From Desulfopila aestuarii DSM 18488 (GTDB taxonomy: Bacteria; Desulfobacterota; Desulfobulbia; Desulfobulbales; Desulfocapsaceae), in contig NZ_FRFE01000015.1 in assembly GCF_900143695.1 (NCBI RefSeq), positions 82,801 through 146,800 on the forward strand: a DNA stretch of 64,000 nt. Reading direction: 5' to 3'. How positions within the stretch are numbered: the first letter of the stretch is position 1; each line of letters opens with the position of its first letter. Of this stretch, positions 18,565 through 27,892 are shown in pieces. The translations under genes and the position numbers were made by a program. Below the pieces are notes generated by a model. It was not told the origin of the DNA. It saw only the letters and a list, made by a program, of their open reading frames with translations, and did no database searches.

Positions 18565-19330
18565 TTTTCTCCCTCTCCTTTAAAAACAATTGACTGATAA
18601 TGACCAGCACCAGCGACAACACAACCATCAGCGTCGCCAGCGCATTCACCTCCGGTTTGACCCCGACTTTCACCATGGAAAAGATCTTGAGCGGCAGCAC
18701 ATCATAAGCGGGGCCGGTAACAAACGAACTGACGATAACATCGTCAAGTGACAGGGTAAATGATAAGAGCCAGCTGGAGAGTAATGCCGGCTGCAGAAGC
18801 GGCAGCACTACCCTCCCCAGCAACTGTCCTTCCGACGCTCCGAGATCACGGGCAGCATCAAGCAGAAATGGATCAAACCCCTGCAGACGCGCGGAAACAG
18901 TCATCATGGTAAAGGGCAGGCAGAAGGTGATATGCGCCAGCAGCAGCGACCAGAAGCCGAGTGAGACACCGATCGCCACAAAAAGCACCAAGAGCGAGAT
19001 GGCCAGGATGATATCAGGAGCCATCATGAGCGTCATCAGTGTCCCCTGCAGAATGCGCCTGCCGGCAAAGCGATAGCGGGAAAAACCTATTGCCGCAAAA
19101 CAGCCGATAGCGGTAGCGATGGTGGCGGCGCAGACAGCGATAACCAGTGAATGACGGGTCGCCTCCATCAGACCGGGGTTGGCCAACATCCCGGAAAACC
19201 ATTTCAGGGTGAAACCATCCCATTTGAGACCATAACGGTTCAAATTAAAGGCGTTGACGATCAGGATGCCGATCGGCACATAGAGATAGAGAAAGATGCC
19301 GGTGAAAAAGAAGAAGCGCAGAGTTCTCAT
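18548..19330 (-). CDS. potC: Spermidine/putrescine ABC transporter permease PotC
   Basis: A 260-residue membrane protein, BPD_transp_1 family, with about six membrane segments. It carries the cytoplasmic EAA-loop DAARDLGASEGQLLGRVVLPLLQ around residues 165-185 that contacts the ATPase. The LDDVIVSSFVTGP segment is characteristic of PotC/PotI. Its start overlaps potB by 4 bp (ATGA). Confidence 0.93.
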   Translation of the reverse strand: MRTLRFFFFTGIFLYLYVPIGILIVNAFNLNRYGLKWDGFTLKWFSGMLANPGLMEATRHSLVIAVCAATIATAIGCFAAIGFSRYRFAGRRILQGTLMTLMMAPDIILAISLLVLFVAIGVSLGFWSLLLAHITFCLPFTMMTVSARLQGFDPFLLDAARDLGASEGQLLGRVVLPLLQPALLSSWLLSFTLSLDDVIVSSFVTGPAYDVLPLKIFSMVKVGVKPEVNALATLMVVLSLVLVIISQLFLKEREKNGKNQ

Positions 19331-20184
19331 GAGCGCTGCCCCCTTGAAGCCAGCCGTCGCATCACCAGCGCGTAACCGGCAAGCATCACGGTCATCAGGA
19401 GAATCAGAATCACACTTGTGGCCGAACCGAGCGGCCAGTTACGGGCATTGAGAAACTGCTGCTGAATAAGGTTGCCGATCAATAACTGCCGTGCTCCCCC
19501 GAGAAGTGCGGCGACATAAAAAAGCCCCATGGTGGGTACAAAGACCATGATACAGCCGGCAAAGATACCGGGTATGGAGAGCGGGACAATGACTTTTCTG
19601 AAGATCGCCATGAGTCCCGCTCCCAGATCACGCGCCGCTTCCACCAGTCGGTAATCGAGTTTCTCGAGGTTGGCATAAAGGGGCAGGATCATGAATGGCA
19701 GCATCAGATAGAACAGCCCCAGAATAACAGCAGTATCGGTATAGAGAAGCTTCAGCGGCGCCTCGATCACCCCCGCTGCGAGCAGCATTTTATTAAGCAA
19801 ACCGTTAGTACCAAGCACCATCCGAATAGCGTAGGTTCGCACCAGGGAATTGGTCCAGAAAGGGATCATCAGCAATATCAATATTACCAGTCGCTGTTTT
19901 CTGGCACGGCGAACGGTAAACCAGGCAAAAGGATATCCAACGGCCAGGCAGCAGATGGTGGTAATGGCAGCAAGTTTCACCGAACGGAGCAGTACCTCGA
20001 GATAACCGGGATCAAGAAAGAGCTGCCGATACGACGTGAGGGCGAAAGGAAGACGAAAAAAACCGGTTGCATCCTGAGTAAGAAAGCTGGCGGCCAGAAG
20101 CATCAGGATCGGCACGACACCAAAGAGCAGCAGCCAACCGGAAACAAGCGAGATGACTGCCGTCTTAGTGCGCATAATCTTCAT
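19327..20184 (-). CDS. potB: Spermidine/putrescine ABC transporter permease PotB
   Basis: About 285 residues, six membrane segments, EAA loop EAARDLGAGLMAIFRKVIVPLS, and the PotB signature PFWTNSLVRTYA near residue 105. The reading frame opens further upstream at a TTG (20196). The ATG at 20184 (or the one at 20175) is the more natural start, because it still overlaps the potA stop and follows a GAGG about 12 bp away. It pairs with PotC to form the channel. Confidence 0.92.
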   Translation of the reverse strand: MKIMRTKTAVISLVSGWLLLFGVVPILMLLAASFLTQDATGFFRLPFALTSYRQLFLDPGYLEVLLRSVKLAAITTICCLAVGYPFAWFTVRRARKQRLVILILLMIPFWTNSLVRTYAIRMVLGTNGLLNKMLLAAGVIEAPLKLLYTDTAVILGLFYLMLPFMILPLYANLEKLDYRLVEAARDLGAGLMAIFRKVIVPLSIPGIFAGCIMVFVPTMGLFYVAALLGGARQLLIGNLIQQQFLNARNWPLGSATSVILILLMTVMLAGYALVMRRLASRGQRS

Positions 20185-21265
20185 CCGGTAAAACAACCTC
20201 CCATCCCCGCACCCAGGACACCTTCACCCGCTCGCCGACCCGATAGTCAAAATCGGGGTCATCCTCGTCAAAGAACTCACAGGCCCGCACCACGGGACCG
20301 TCATCGAGATGAATGGTGGTATCAAGGGTCGAGCCGCGATAACTCCGCTCCATGATCGCACCGTGAAAAATGGGCATCTCCTCCTGAGTATTTTCGGTGA
20401 GGCGAAGATCTTCCGGTCGCAGCAACAGCAGGACCTGCTGGCCAGTCTGCAGCTTTTTTTTGGTTCTGGCCTGCACGCTTTTGCCGAAAACGTCTACTTG
20501 CAGCTCGTTTTCACCGATACATTCCGTGACCTTTCCGGGGAACAGGTTGATATCACCAATAAACCTCGCCACATAAAGATTTGCCGGATCTTCATACACC
20601 TCCCGCGGTGTACCGATCTGGGCAATTCTTCCGTCCTGCATGACGATGACCCTATCCGACATGGAAAGTGCCTCTTCCTGGTCATGGGTCACCAGGATAA
20701 AGGCGATGCCCAGCTCTCGCTGCAATCGTTTCAACTCCATCTGCATTTCGCGACGCAGCCGGGCATCAAGAGCCGAAAGCGGTTCGTCGAGCAACAGAAC
20801 TCTCGGGGTGTTGACAATAGCCCGGGCAATAGCCACCCGCTGCTGCTGCCCGCCTGAAAGCTCGCCCGGATAACGGTCGGCAAACTCCCGCATCTTCACT
20901 TGAACCAGCACCTGCCTTACTCGCTCGGCAAGAACCTTTCCCTTCATTTTTTTTAGGCGAAGGCCGAAGGCCACATTGTCAAAGACCGTCATGTGCGGGA
21001 AAAGAGCATAGCTCTGGAAGACAGTGTTGACCTGGCGTTTTTCCGGCGGCAGCTGGGAGATATCGGTACCGTCGAGAAAGACAGCACCGTCGTCAGGTGT
21101 TTCAAAACCGGCTACCAGACGCAACAAGGTGGTCTTGCCGCAGCCGGATGGCCCCAGCAGGGTGACAAACTCCCCATGCGAGATATCAAGACTGAAATCG
21201 GCCAGCACCGTCTGCCCAGAAAATGCTTTTTTCAGCCCACGTAATGAGAGAACAGATTTGACCAC
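20165..21265 (-). CDS. potA: Spermidine/putrescine ABC transporter ATPase PotA
   Basis: A 366-residue ATPase of the CUT1/MOI class with Walker A GPSGCGKTT near residue 37, Q-loop, signature LSGGQQQRVAIARA, Walker B VLLLDEPLSALD and switch His in VTHDQEE. A C-terminal TOBE regulatory domain covers about 270-360. The start is GTG at 21265 with TGGAG about 8 bp upstream. It is the first gene of the operon, and the 200-bp gap upstream to the MocR gene should hold its promoter. No substrate-regulated RNA element was recognised there. Confidence 0.94.
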   Translation of the reverse strand: MVKSVLSLRGLKKAFSGQTVLADFSLDISHGEFVTLLGPSGCGKTTLLRLVAGFETPDDGAVFLDGTDISQLPPEKRQVNTVFQSYALFPHMTVFDNVAFGLRLKKMKGKVLAERVRQVLVQVKMREFADRYPGELSGGQQQRVAIARAIVNTPRVLLLDEPLSALDARLRREMQMELKRLQRELGIAFILVTHDQEEALSMSDRVIVMQDGRIAQIGTPREVYEDPANLYVARFIGDINLFPGKVTECIGENELQVDVFGKSVQARTKKKLQTGQQVLLLLRPEDLRLTENTQEEMPIFHGAIMERSYRGSTLDTTIHLDDGPVVRACEFFDEDDPDFDYRVGERVKVSWVRGWEVVLPDEDYAH

Positions 21266-21467
21266 GACAGCTCCACATGCAATAACTTGATATTACTATT
21301 TAAAAGTGAATATAATTCGGAAGAATTTTGTAATGTATCCTGCGAGCACTGTTGCGTCAATTGTTATTGTTTTTCAACCTGCCCCATACAGTGGAATAGT
21401 CCAGGAAATTTAAAAACCTTGAAACCATAGGACACCCACCAAGGCAGCCATTTCTCGAGCTTCAGTA

Positions 21468-22892
21468 TCAGGTTTTCAGCATTTCGTGGACCATCCGCCC
21501 CAGTGTTTTCACTCCCTCTTCAATCCGCTCTGTCCAGGGGTAGCCATAATTGAGACGAATGCAATGATTGTAGCGGTTGGTGACCGAGCAAAGATTACCG
21601 GGAACCAGGGCAATATCGTGCTGACGCGCCATCTCAAACAGTACCAGACTGTCGACCCGGCGATCCAGCTCCACCCAGAGACAGATACCACCTTGGGGAG
21701 ATGAGACTCTGGTGCCTTTGGGGAAATAGCGGGCCACTCCCTGCAACATGGAAGCAGCCTGCTTTTTGAGTGATCCTCGCATCTTACGAAGATGCCGTTC
21801 ATAGCCTTTGGAAGCGAGAAAACTGGCCGCAACAGACTGGTTCAGCTGGGAGCCGGCCACGTTGGAGTTGAATTTGATCCTCTTTACCTTCTCCCGAAAA
21901 CGACCGGGGATGGTCCATCCCACCCTGAGGTCAGGAGCAAGCGATTTGGTAAACGATGAACAGTAAAGGACCAATCCTTCATTATCAAAGCTTTTGAGGG
22001 GGCGTGGCCTGGTCTCGGTAAAATAGAGATCACCGTAGATGTCATCCTCAATAATCGGGATATTTCGCCCTGTGATGATTTCAACGAGCCGTCTTTTGGC
22101 GAGGTCGGTCATCACATAGCCAAGGGGATTATGAAAACTGGTATTGACCAACGCCGCCCGCACGTCATGCTGCTGCAGTATATCCTCGAGCTGGGCCAGA
22201 TCGAAGCCGGTATCGGCATCAACAGGAATCTCAAGGGCCCTCATGTTCAAATCTTCAATCAGCTGCAGGTAACAGAGGAACGTTGGCGACTCGATCAGAA
22301 TCACATCGCCCTCCCGGGCAACGGAGCGCAAACAGAGATCGATGGCATCCATACAGCCATTGGTGATAATAATCTCTTCGCCTTTCTCCCGGCGAAAATA
22401 ACCAACCGAGCGCTTTGCCAGCTCACTCTGCAGACCGGGATGGCCGGTCGGGTGGCCATAACCGATCATCCGACCGTTCATGTAGCCGCTCGCGACGTTG
22501 CGCACCTCGCGTCCGAGTTGTTTCAAGGGTAGCAGTTCTGGTGCAGCCACAGCTGTACCCAACGGCAGCATTGCCGGATTGTTGATATACTGCTGCAGCA
22601 TGGTGGAATGGGTATTGATGGTCACCTGATGCGGCCGGATCACTCCGGTCTCCCGGAGCGGTCGCGGCAGAACACGGTCCAAAAGCGGCTTGACATAAAA
22701 GCCGGATTTCTCCCGTACCTCAACCACCCCACGGTCTTCCAGTTCGTTATAGGCCTGATAAATGGTGGAAATAGATTTGCCAGTCTGGGCCCGGAGGCTG
22801 CGAAGAGACGGCAGTTTTTCTCCAACCCGAAAATTTCCGCCACGAATCTTTCTCTCAAGATCGTTAGCAAGACGTAAATACTGATACTCCAC
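21468..22892 (-). CDS. MocR/PdxR-type GntR regulator with aminotransferase-like domain
   Basis: A 474-residue transcription factor. The GntR winged helix is at residues 1-70 (LRSLRAQTGKSISTIYQAYNELEDRGVV). It is joined to a fold-type I aminotransferase domain (about 110-470) with the PLP lysine in SSFTKSLAPDLRVGW. Start codon GTG, preceded by a G-rich ribosome site. MocR proteins sense PLP or PLP-amine adducts and control vitamin B6, GABA, taurine or amine metabolism. It lies 203 bp upstream of, and in the same direction as, potABCD, so polyamine uptake is a reasonable target. A pdxST pair, the usual PdxR target, is not in this window. Confidence 0.88.
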   Translation of the reverse strand: MEYQYLRLANDLERKIRGGNFRVGEKLPSLRSLRAQTGKSISTIYQAYNELEDRGVVEVREKSGFYVKPLLDRVLPRPLRETGVIRPHQVTINTHSTMLQQYINNPAMLPLGTAVAAPELLPLKQLGREVRNVASGYMNGRMIGYGHPTGHPGLQSELAKRSVGYFRREKGEEIIITNGCMDAIDLCLRSVAREGDVILIESPTFLCYLQLIEDLNMRALEIPVDADTGFDLAQLEDILQQHDVRAALVNTSFHNPLGYVMTDLAKRRLVEIITGRNIPIIEDDIYGDLYFTETRPRPLKSFDNEGLVLYCSSFTKSLAPDLRVGWTIPGRFREKVKRIKFNSNVAGSQLNQSVAASFLASKGYERHLRKMRGSLKKQAASMLQGVARYFPKGTRVSSPQGGICLWVELDRRVDSLVLFEMARQHDIALVPGNLCSVTNRYNHCIRLNYGYPWTERIEEGVKTLGRMVHEMLKT

Positions 22893-23114
22893 GAAAGCCC
22901 CCTTTTTTCACGGTTGGCAAAAAACATCGGAACCATAAGGCAATCTGCTATCACAGATCCCACGCCAGCACCCCATATGTTATCGGCTCTGCATAACTCC
23001 CATCACCACCTCCAGATAACCCGCCCTTGACTCATGGCAGAGTTAATGATAACAATTCGAATGAAATGGTACACAGTGTCACAACCACAAGCCCTCAGAT
23101 AACCGGACGTCAAC

Positions 23115-23474
23115 GTGAAAAAGCTCCTCTATATTGAAGACAACGAAGCTATCCGAGATCTGGTCCGGCTTATTCTGGCGCGACGTAACGACATCGAAAT
23201 GTTTGAGGCTGAAACAGGCAGCGAAGGAATCCATCTGGCATTTACCATAGCGCCCGATATTATTCTTGTCGACATCACTCTTCCTGATATGACCGGCAAT
23301 GAGGTGCTGAAACAACTTCGCGAGCAGGTAAAGACAGCCACCATTCCAGCCATTGCCATTTCCGGAAACGGTATCGACGACACCAGACACTCCTCACCCG
23401 GGTTTGATGCATACCTGGAAAAACCGGTTAACATTACAAGTATCTACACGACTATCGACAGTCTTCTCAGCTAA
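23115..23474 (+). CDS. Stand-alone receiver-domain response regulator
   Basis: A 119-residue single REC domain (CheY-like size) starting at GTG 23115. Acidic pocket IEDNE near residue 7, phospho-acceptor Asp in IILVDITLPDM near 53, Ser/Thr switch in AIAISGNG and conserved Lys in YLEKPVN near 101. There is no output domain, so it must relay to a partner protein or phosphotransfer chain. Its flanking gaps (about 220 bp each side) suggest its own transcript. Candidate partners in the window are the kinases at 10.1, 25.5 and 39.5 kb. Confidence 0.85.
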   Translation: MKKLLYIEDNEAIRDLVRLILARRNDIEMFEAETGSEGIHLAFTIAPDIILVDITLPDMTGNEVLKQLREQVKTATIPAIAISGNGIDDTRHSSPGFDAYLEKPVNITSIYTTIDSLLS

Positions 23475-23698
23475 CGGTCTCCCTGCCCTACTGCCGCATT
23501 TTTTTCGTCCGCTAACAGATTTACACCTGATTCCGCTTTTTTTTATAAAACCTTTTCACATTGCTGGAAATTCAACATATACTTAAACTGACTTACAACA
23601 AGAGTGTTCGCAAGACACTTAAAATTCAATAGTTTTTTCGTTTTAGTACAGACCCCACCCTGGCATCGGAACGAGAAGGGGCATTTCAGGAGGGAATC

Positions 23699-25420
23699 AT
23701 GCTCAACAGGTTCACTGTCAAACAACGGATGTATCTCATTATTGTCGCCATTCTGGCTCTCTTTCTGGTCATGACCTATTTCGCCATCCAGAACGGGACA
23801 AAGACCAGAGATATGGGGATACAAAAAACAGGCGAGGTCATGCTGTCCGACCAGAAAGCCAAACTGCAGGTGGCAAGTCATACCATTGCCGTTGCTATTG
23901 GCCACGCAATTGAGTCCATTACAGATAAAGAACAACAGATCGAACTTATCCGCAAGATGATCGATGATGTCCGTTTTGAAGAGGATAGTTCCGGCTACTA
24001 TTTCGTCTATGAAGGAACGGTTAACGTCGCCCTGCCTCCCAATAAGAAGCTACAGGGAAATGACCTTGCCGAACTCAAAGATAAAAACGGTGTGTTCCTG
24101 GTACGCGAATTGTTCGATAATGCGAAGAAAGGTGGCGGCTTTGTCTCCTATATCTGGCCAAAACCCAACGCCGGTGACGTACCCAAGCTCAGCTACTCGG
24201 AGATGATACCCGGTACCAACATGTGGATCGGCACTGGTGTCTATCTGGACAATATCGATGCCTATCAGGCCAGCATGAGCAGTGAAATCACCAGCCAGGT
24301 CAAAAAAAGCATTTTTGTGATGCTCTCCACCGCAGGTCTTATCTTTGCTGGAATCATCACCCTCTGTCTGATCATCGTCATCGGCATCGTTAAAGCACTC
24401 GGTTCAATGATCAACAGTTTTCAGGATATAGCCGAAGGCGAAGGTGACCTGACCAAGCGTATCGAGATAAAATCCCGTGACGAGATTGCCGAGCTGGCAA
24501 AATGGTTCAACATCTTTCTGGAAAAACTGCAGCGCATCATTGGCACCATTGCCCAGAATACCGCTGCAGTTGACAGCGAATCACAAAACCTCTCCGTAAT
24601 CGCAGCGAGTCTTGAAAAAAATGCCGGTCAGACCTCTGATCTTTCCGAAAACGTCGCCTCCTCGGCCGAGGAAATGAGCGTCAACATGAATAACGTTGCC
24701 GCAGCCATGGAGCAGTCCACCACCAACACCTCAATGGTGGCAAGCGCCGCCGAAGAGATGACCGCCACCATCAACGAGATTGCCCAGAATGCCGGCAAGG
24801 CTCACACTATTTCTGAGACAGCGGTCACTCAGGCTGAAAAGACCTCCGTCCGTATGGCAGAACTGGGAGCTTCTGCTGAGGCGATCAGCAAGGTGACAGA
24901 AACTATCACCGAGATCTCCGAGCAGACCAACCTGCTGGCGTTGAATGCCACCATTGAGGCCGCCCGGGCCGGTGAGGCAGGTAAAGGTTTTGCGGTAGTT
25001 GCCAATGAAATCAAGGAACTCGCCAAGCAGACCGCAATGGCCACCCTGGACATTAAAAAGCAAATCGACGACGTCCAGTCCACCACCGGCACTACAGTAG
25101 CAGAGATCAAAGAAATCAGTGCCGTCATTAACAGCGTCAATGAGATCGTTGCCAATATCTCCACCTCGGTGGCTGAACAGTCCGCGGCAACTGCAGAGAT
25201 TGCCAACAATATCAACCAGGCTGCCCAAGGCTTAAGCGAGGTAAATGAGAATGTCAGTCAGGTCTCGGTAGTAGCCGGCTCCATAACCAAGGATATCAGC
25301 ATGGTCAACAGTGCCGCCGAGGATATCTCGACCAGCAGCTCACAGGTCAACACCAGTAGTTCGGACCTGATGCGCATGGCTGAAGAGCTGAAAAAGGTGG
25401 TCAACACCTTTAAGATCTAA
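23699..25420 (+). CDS. Methyl-accepting chemotaxis protein with single Cache sensor
   Basis: A 573-residue transmembrane chemoreceptor. TM1 is about 11-28. The periplasmic single Cache-2 domain (about 35-190) has [10 protein letters not shown] and [13 protein letters not shown] motifs. TM2 is about 203-230, followed by HAMP (about 232-285) and a long methyl-accepting signalling coil. The conserved hairpin tip is at about 410-440 ([19 protein letters not shown]). AGGAGG precedes the ATG by about 6 bp. sCache_2 receptors often bind small carboxylates; the ligand here is unknown. No che genes adjoin it. Confidence 0.92.
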   Translation: MLNRFTVKQRMYLIIVAILALFLVMTYFAIQNGTKTRDMGIQKTGEVMLSDQKAKLQVASHTIAVAIGHAIESITDKEQQIELIRKMIDDVRFEEDSSGYYFVYEGTVNVALPPNKKLQGNDLAELKDKNGVFLVRELFDNAKKGGGFVSYIWPKPNAGDVPKLSYSEMIPGTNMWIGTGVYLDNIDAYQASMSSEITSQVKKSIFVMLSTAGLIFAGIITLCLIIVIGIVKALGSMINSFQDIAEGEGDLTKRIEIKSRDEIAELAKWFNIFLEKLQRIIGTIAQNTAAVDSESQNLSVIAASLEKNAGQTSDLSENVASSAEEMSVNMNNVAAAMEQSTTNTSMVASAAEEMTATINEIAQNAGKAHTISETAVTQAEKTSVRMAELGASAEAISKVTETITEISEQTNLLALNATIEAARAGEAGKGFAVVANEIKELAKQTAMATLDIKKQIDDVQSTTGTTVAEIKEISAVINSVNEIVANISTSVAEQSAATAEIANNINQAAQGLSEVNENVSQVSVVAGSITKDISMVNSAAEDISTSSSQVNTSSSDLMRMAEELKKVVNTFKI

Positions 25421-25433
25421 GCGACTCACGCGT

Positions 25434-25473
25434 CGCAAGACGAGTACCGGTTATCACCGGCGCTCGTCTTGCG
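25434..25473. terminator. Strong hairpin after the chemoreceptor gene
   Basis: CGCAAGACGAG (25434-25444) pairs perfectly with CTCGTCTTGCG (25463-25473), and an inner CCGGT/ACCGG pairing makes one long stem. It sits 13 bp after the chemoreceptor stop and 22 bp before the kinase start. No T-run is present, so it may act as an RNA-end stabiliser or a weak terminator. Confidence 0.65.
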
Positions 25474-25495
25474 GCAACAGGCAACAGCATAGTGC

Positions 25496-27862
25496 ATGCC
25501 CATCCATAACTCCATTACTCGATCAGCAGCACGGTCCACGCTACTTCGCCAGGTTCTCCTGCTATTGTTGCTTTTCGCTGTCATTTTCATAATGGCTGGC
25601 CAAACATTCGCCCAGTCCAGGCACATCCTGTATTTGAACTCATACCATGTCGGCTACAAATGGTCGGATGAGGAATATCAGGGATTTCTTGATACCCTCG
25701 AACCTTCCAGTGCCAAAATCGCCCTGCACGTCGAATACCTCGACACGAAACGCTTTTCATCGGACGAGCGTTTGGACCAGCTTGCCGAGGCACTTGCCAT
25801 CAAATATCAGGATATTCCCATCGACATGGTGGTCTCCACTGATGACGCCGCCTTCCTGCTCTTAAAGCGCTTCGGCAACACGGTATTTCCCGGTGTCCCG
25901 GTTTTTTTCTGCGGCACCAACTATCTGGACGCCGAGGACCTGCATGATTTACCAAATTTTCACGGTGTCACGGAAAGAGCCGATATCGATGCAACATTTG
26001 CGACAATCCTCGAACTACTCCCCCAAACACTCAATATTTACGTCATTAATGACAGAACGATCACTGGAAAAAGAGTTCACCCTGCTATTGAAAAGGCCAT
26101 GGCGAAATTTCAAGGCCAAGTGAAGTTCACCCTCTGGGAAGATATCTCGATGGCCGAACTCATATCCAGGGTGAATAGCATTCCTCAAGATAGTGTTATT
26201 TTCTACACCTTCTTTTTTCAGGACAAAACAGGTCAAACCTTTGAATATGACCAGGCCATCAGCCTCATATCCCGACAAAGTCCCGTACCAATCTTCGGTG
26301 CCTGGGATTTCAATCTGGGCCTGGGACTGACCGGTGGCATGCTGACCAGCGGATACCAACAGGGCGCGGCGATGGCGGAGATGGTGAGATCCTGGCTGGA
26401 ACGAACTCCGATCACCGAAATTCCACCACTGGCTGAAAGTCCGAACCGTTTCATGTTCGACTACGCACAGCTGACCAGATTCAATATCAATCCCGACAAG
26501 CTGCCGCCAGACAGCCTGATCATCAATCGCCCCATCACCTTTATCCAGAAGCATCAATCCGTTCTTATCACTTCGGGTATATTCATCGCGATCCTGCTTG
26601 TGGTTATCCTTATCCTCACCGTCAATATTTACCGAAGGAGACAGGCTGAAATCGAACTGCGCAGAAGCGAGGAAAATTTCCGTTCAATCTTCAACAACAA
26701 TAACGACGGGCTCTATCAGGCCACAGCAGATGGACGTTTCCTCCAGGTCAATCCGGCACTGGCCAAGATGTTGAAATTCTCGTCCCCGCAGGAAGTGATA
26801 GACCACTTCACTGACATTGACCAACAGCTCTACATCTCACAGTCTCCACGAAAAACACTCACCAATAACTGGGCTAAGGGCGAGCACTCACTCAAGTGTC
26901 GTGATGGTTCAATCATCGATGTCATCGAAAATACCCACACCGTTTATGACCTATATGACAATGTCCTCTATCTGGAGGGTTCAATCACCGATATTTCCGA
27001 ATACAAGAAAACCCAGGAGTTGATATCGCAAACGGAAAAAATTATTTCCCTGGGCGGTGTTGCCGCCGGCATAGCCCACGAAATACGAAGTCCGCTCGCC
27101 TCCATTGTCCAGGGGATTCAGGTGGTGAAAAACCGGATTTTCGACAACAACGAGATGAACATCCAGGCTGCAGTTGATTGCAACTGTACGCTTGACCAGG
27201 TGAGGAGATATGCGGAAAAAAGGGAAATAAAAAAGATGCTGGGCGATATCCATGAAGCGGGCCAGCGGGCTGGTGTAATTATCGAGGATATGCTCTCTTT
27301 CAGCAGAAAAACCATTGGTGACTTTTCCCTGGAGTCACTGGAAAAAATTATAAATCAGGCAATCGCTCTGGCTGAAAAAGACCATGAACTCAAGAGAACC
27401 TATAGCTTCAAATCAATAACGATCAATAAATTGTTCGAGGAGAACATGCCCAAGGTTTACTGCAGTGCCAGCAAGATCCAACAGGTCTTTTTTAATATTC
27501 TCAAAAACGGCGCTGAAGCAATGGGTGATGCAGGAACCAGCTTCCCGACATTTACCATCAGGATCATGCGGGATGGCAAAACTGCCAGGGTGGAGATCGA
27601 AGACAACGGGCCGGGGATGAGCAGCGAGCTGGCCCAGAGAGTTTTCGACCCCTTCTTCACCACCAAGGAGCGGGAAAAGGGCACCGGCCTAGGGCTATCT
27701 GTGTCCTATTTTATTGTCAAAGAAAATCATCATGGCGACCTGCGGGTCTCAACCCAGCCGGATCTCGGCACGACCTTTATTGTCGAATTGCCGCTGGAGC
27801 CGCCTCTGCGCGAACAACAGGAAGCAAAAGAAGAAGAAAAAACAACGAAAATATCTCACTGA
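25496..27862 (+). CDS. Histidine kinase with fused N-terminal binding-protein-like sensor and PAS domain
   Basis: A 788-residue membrane kinase. The signal/TM is at about 17-37. The periplasmic ABC-binding-protein-like sensor (about 40-335) has ILYLNSYHVGYKWSDEEYQG and VPVFFCGTNYLD, parallel to the two-copy binding protein at 8.2 kb. TM2 is about 350-373. PAS spans about 385-500. The HisKA phospho-His is in GIAHEIRSPLAS, followed by an unusually long insertion before the second helix. HATPase has NILKNGAEAMG, EDNGPGM, FDPFFTTKE and GTGLGLSV. There is no receiver. The C-terminus is Lys/Glu-rich. It is a one-protein version of the split sensor at 8.2-12.5 kb. Confidence 0.9.
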   Translation: MPIHNSITRSAARSTLLRQVLLLLLLFAVIFIMAGQTFAQSRHILYLNSYHVGYKWSDEEYQGFLDTLEPSSAKIALHVEYLDTKRFSSDERLDQLAEALAIKYQDIPIDMVVSTDDAAFLLLKRFGNTVFPGVPVFFCGTNYLDAEDLHDLPNFHGVTERADIDATFATILELLPQTLNIYVINDRTITGKRVHPAIEKAMAKFQGQVKFTLWEDISMAELISRVNSIPQDSVIFYTFFFQDKTGQTFEYDQAISLISRQSPVPIFGAWDFNLGLGLTGGMLTSGYQQGAAMAEMVRSWLERTPITEIPPLAESPNRFMFDYAQLTRFNINPDKLPPDSLIINRPITFIQKHQSVLITSGIFIAILLVVILILTVNIYRRRQAEIELRRSEENFRSIFNNNNDGLYQATADGRFLQVNPALAKMLKFSSPQEVIDHFTDIDQQLYISQSPRKTLTNNWAKGEHSLKCRDGSIIDVIENTHTVYDLYDNVLYLEGSITDISEYKKTQELISQTEKIISLGGVAAGIAHEIRSPLASIVQGIQVVKNRIFDNNEMNIQAAVDCNCTLDQVRRYAEKREIKKMLGDIHEAGQRAGVIIEDMLSFSRKTIGDFSLESLEKIINQAIALAEKDHELKRTYSFKSITINKLFEENMPKVYCSASKIQQVFFNILKNGAEAMGDAGTSFPTFTIRIMRDGKTARVEIEDNGPGMSSELAQRVFDPFFTTKEREKGTGLGLSVSYFIVKENHHGDLRVSTQPDLGTTFIVELPLEPPLREQQEAKEEEKTTKISH

Positions 27863-27892
27863 AGCCAAGCAGGCTTCACCGGAATTGCTCCT

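Noticed and set aside
24731..25228. Long minus-strand open frame inside the chemoreceptor gene
   Set aside because: It is the mirror of the repetitive Ala/Glu-rich signalling coil; low complexity, no ribosome site, and the plus-strand protein is certain.
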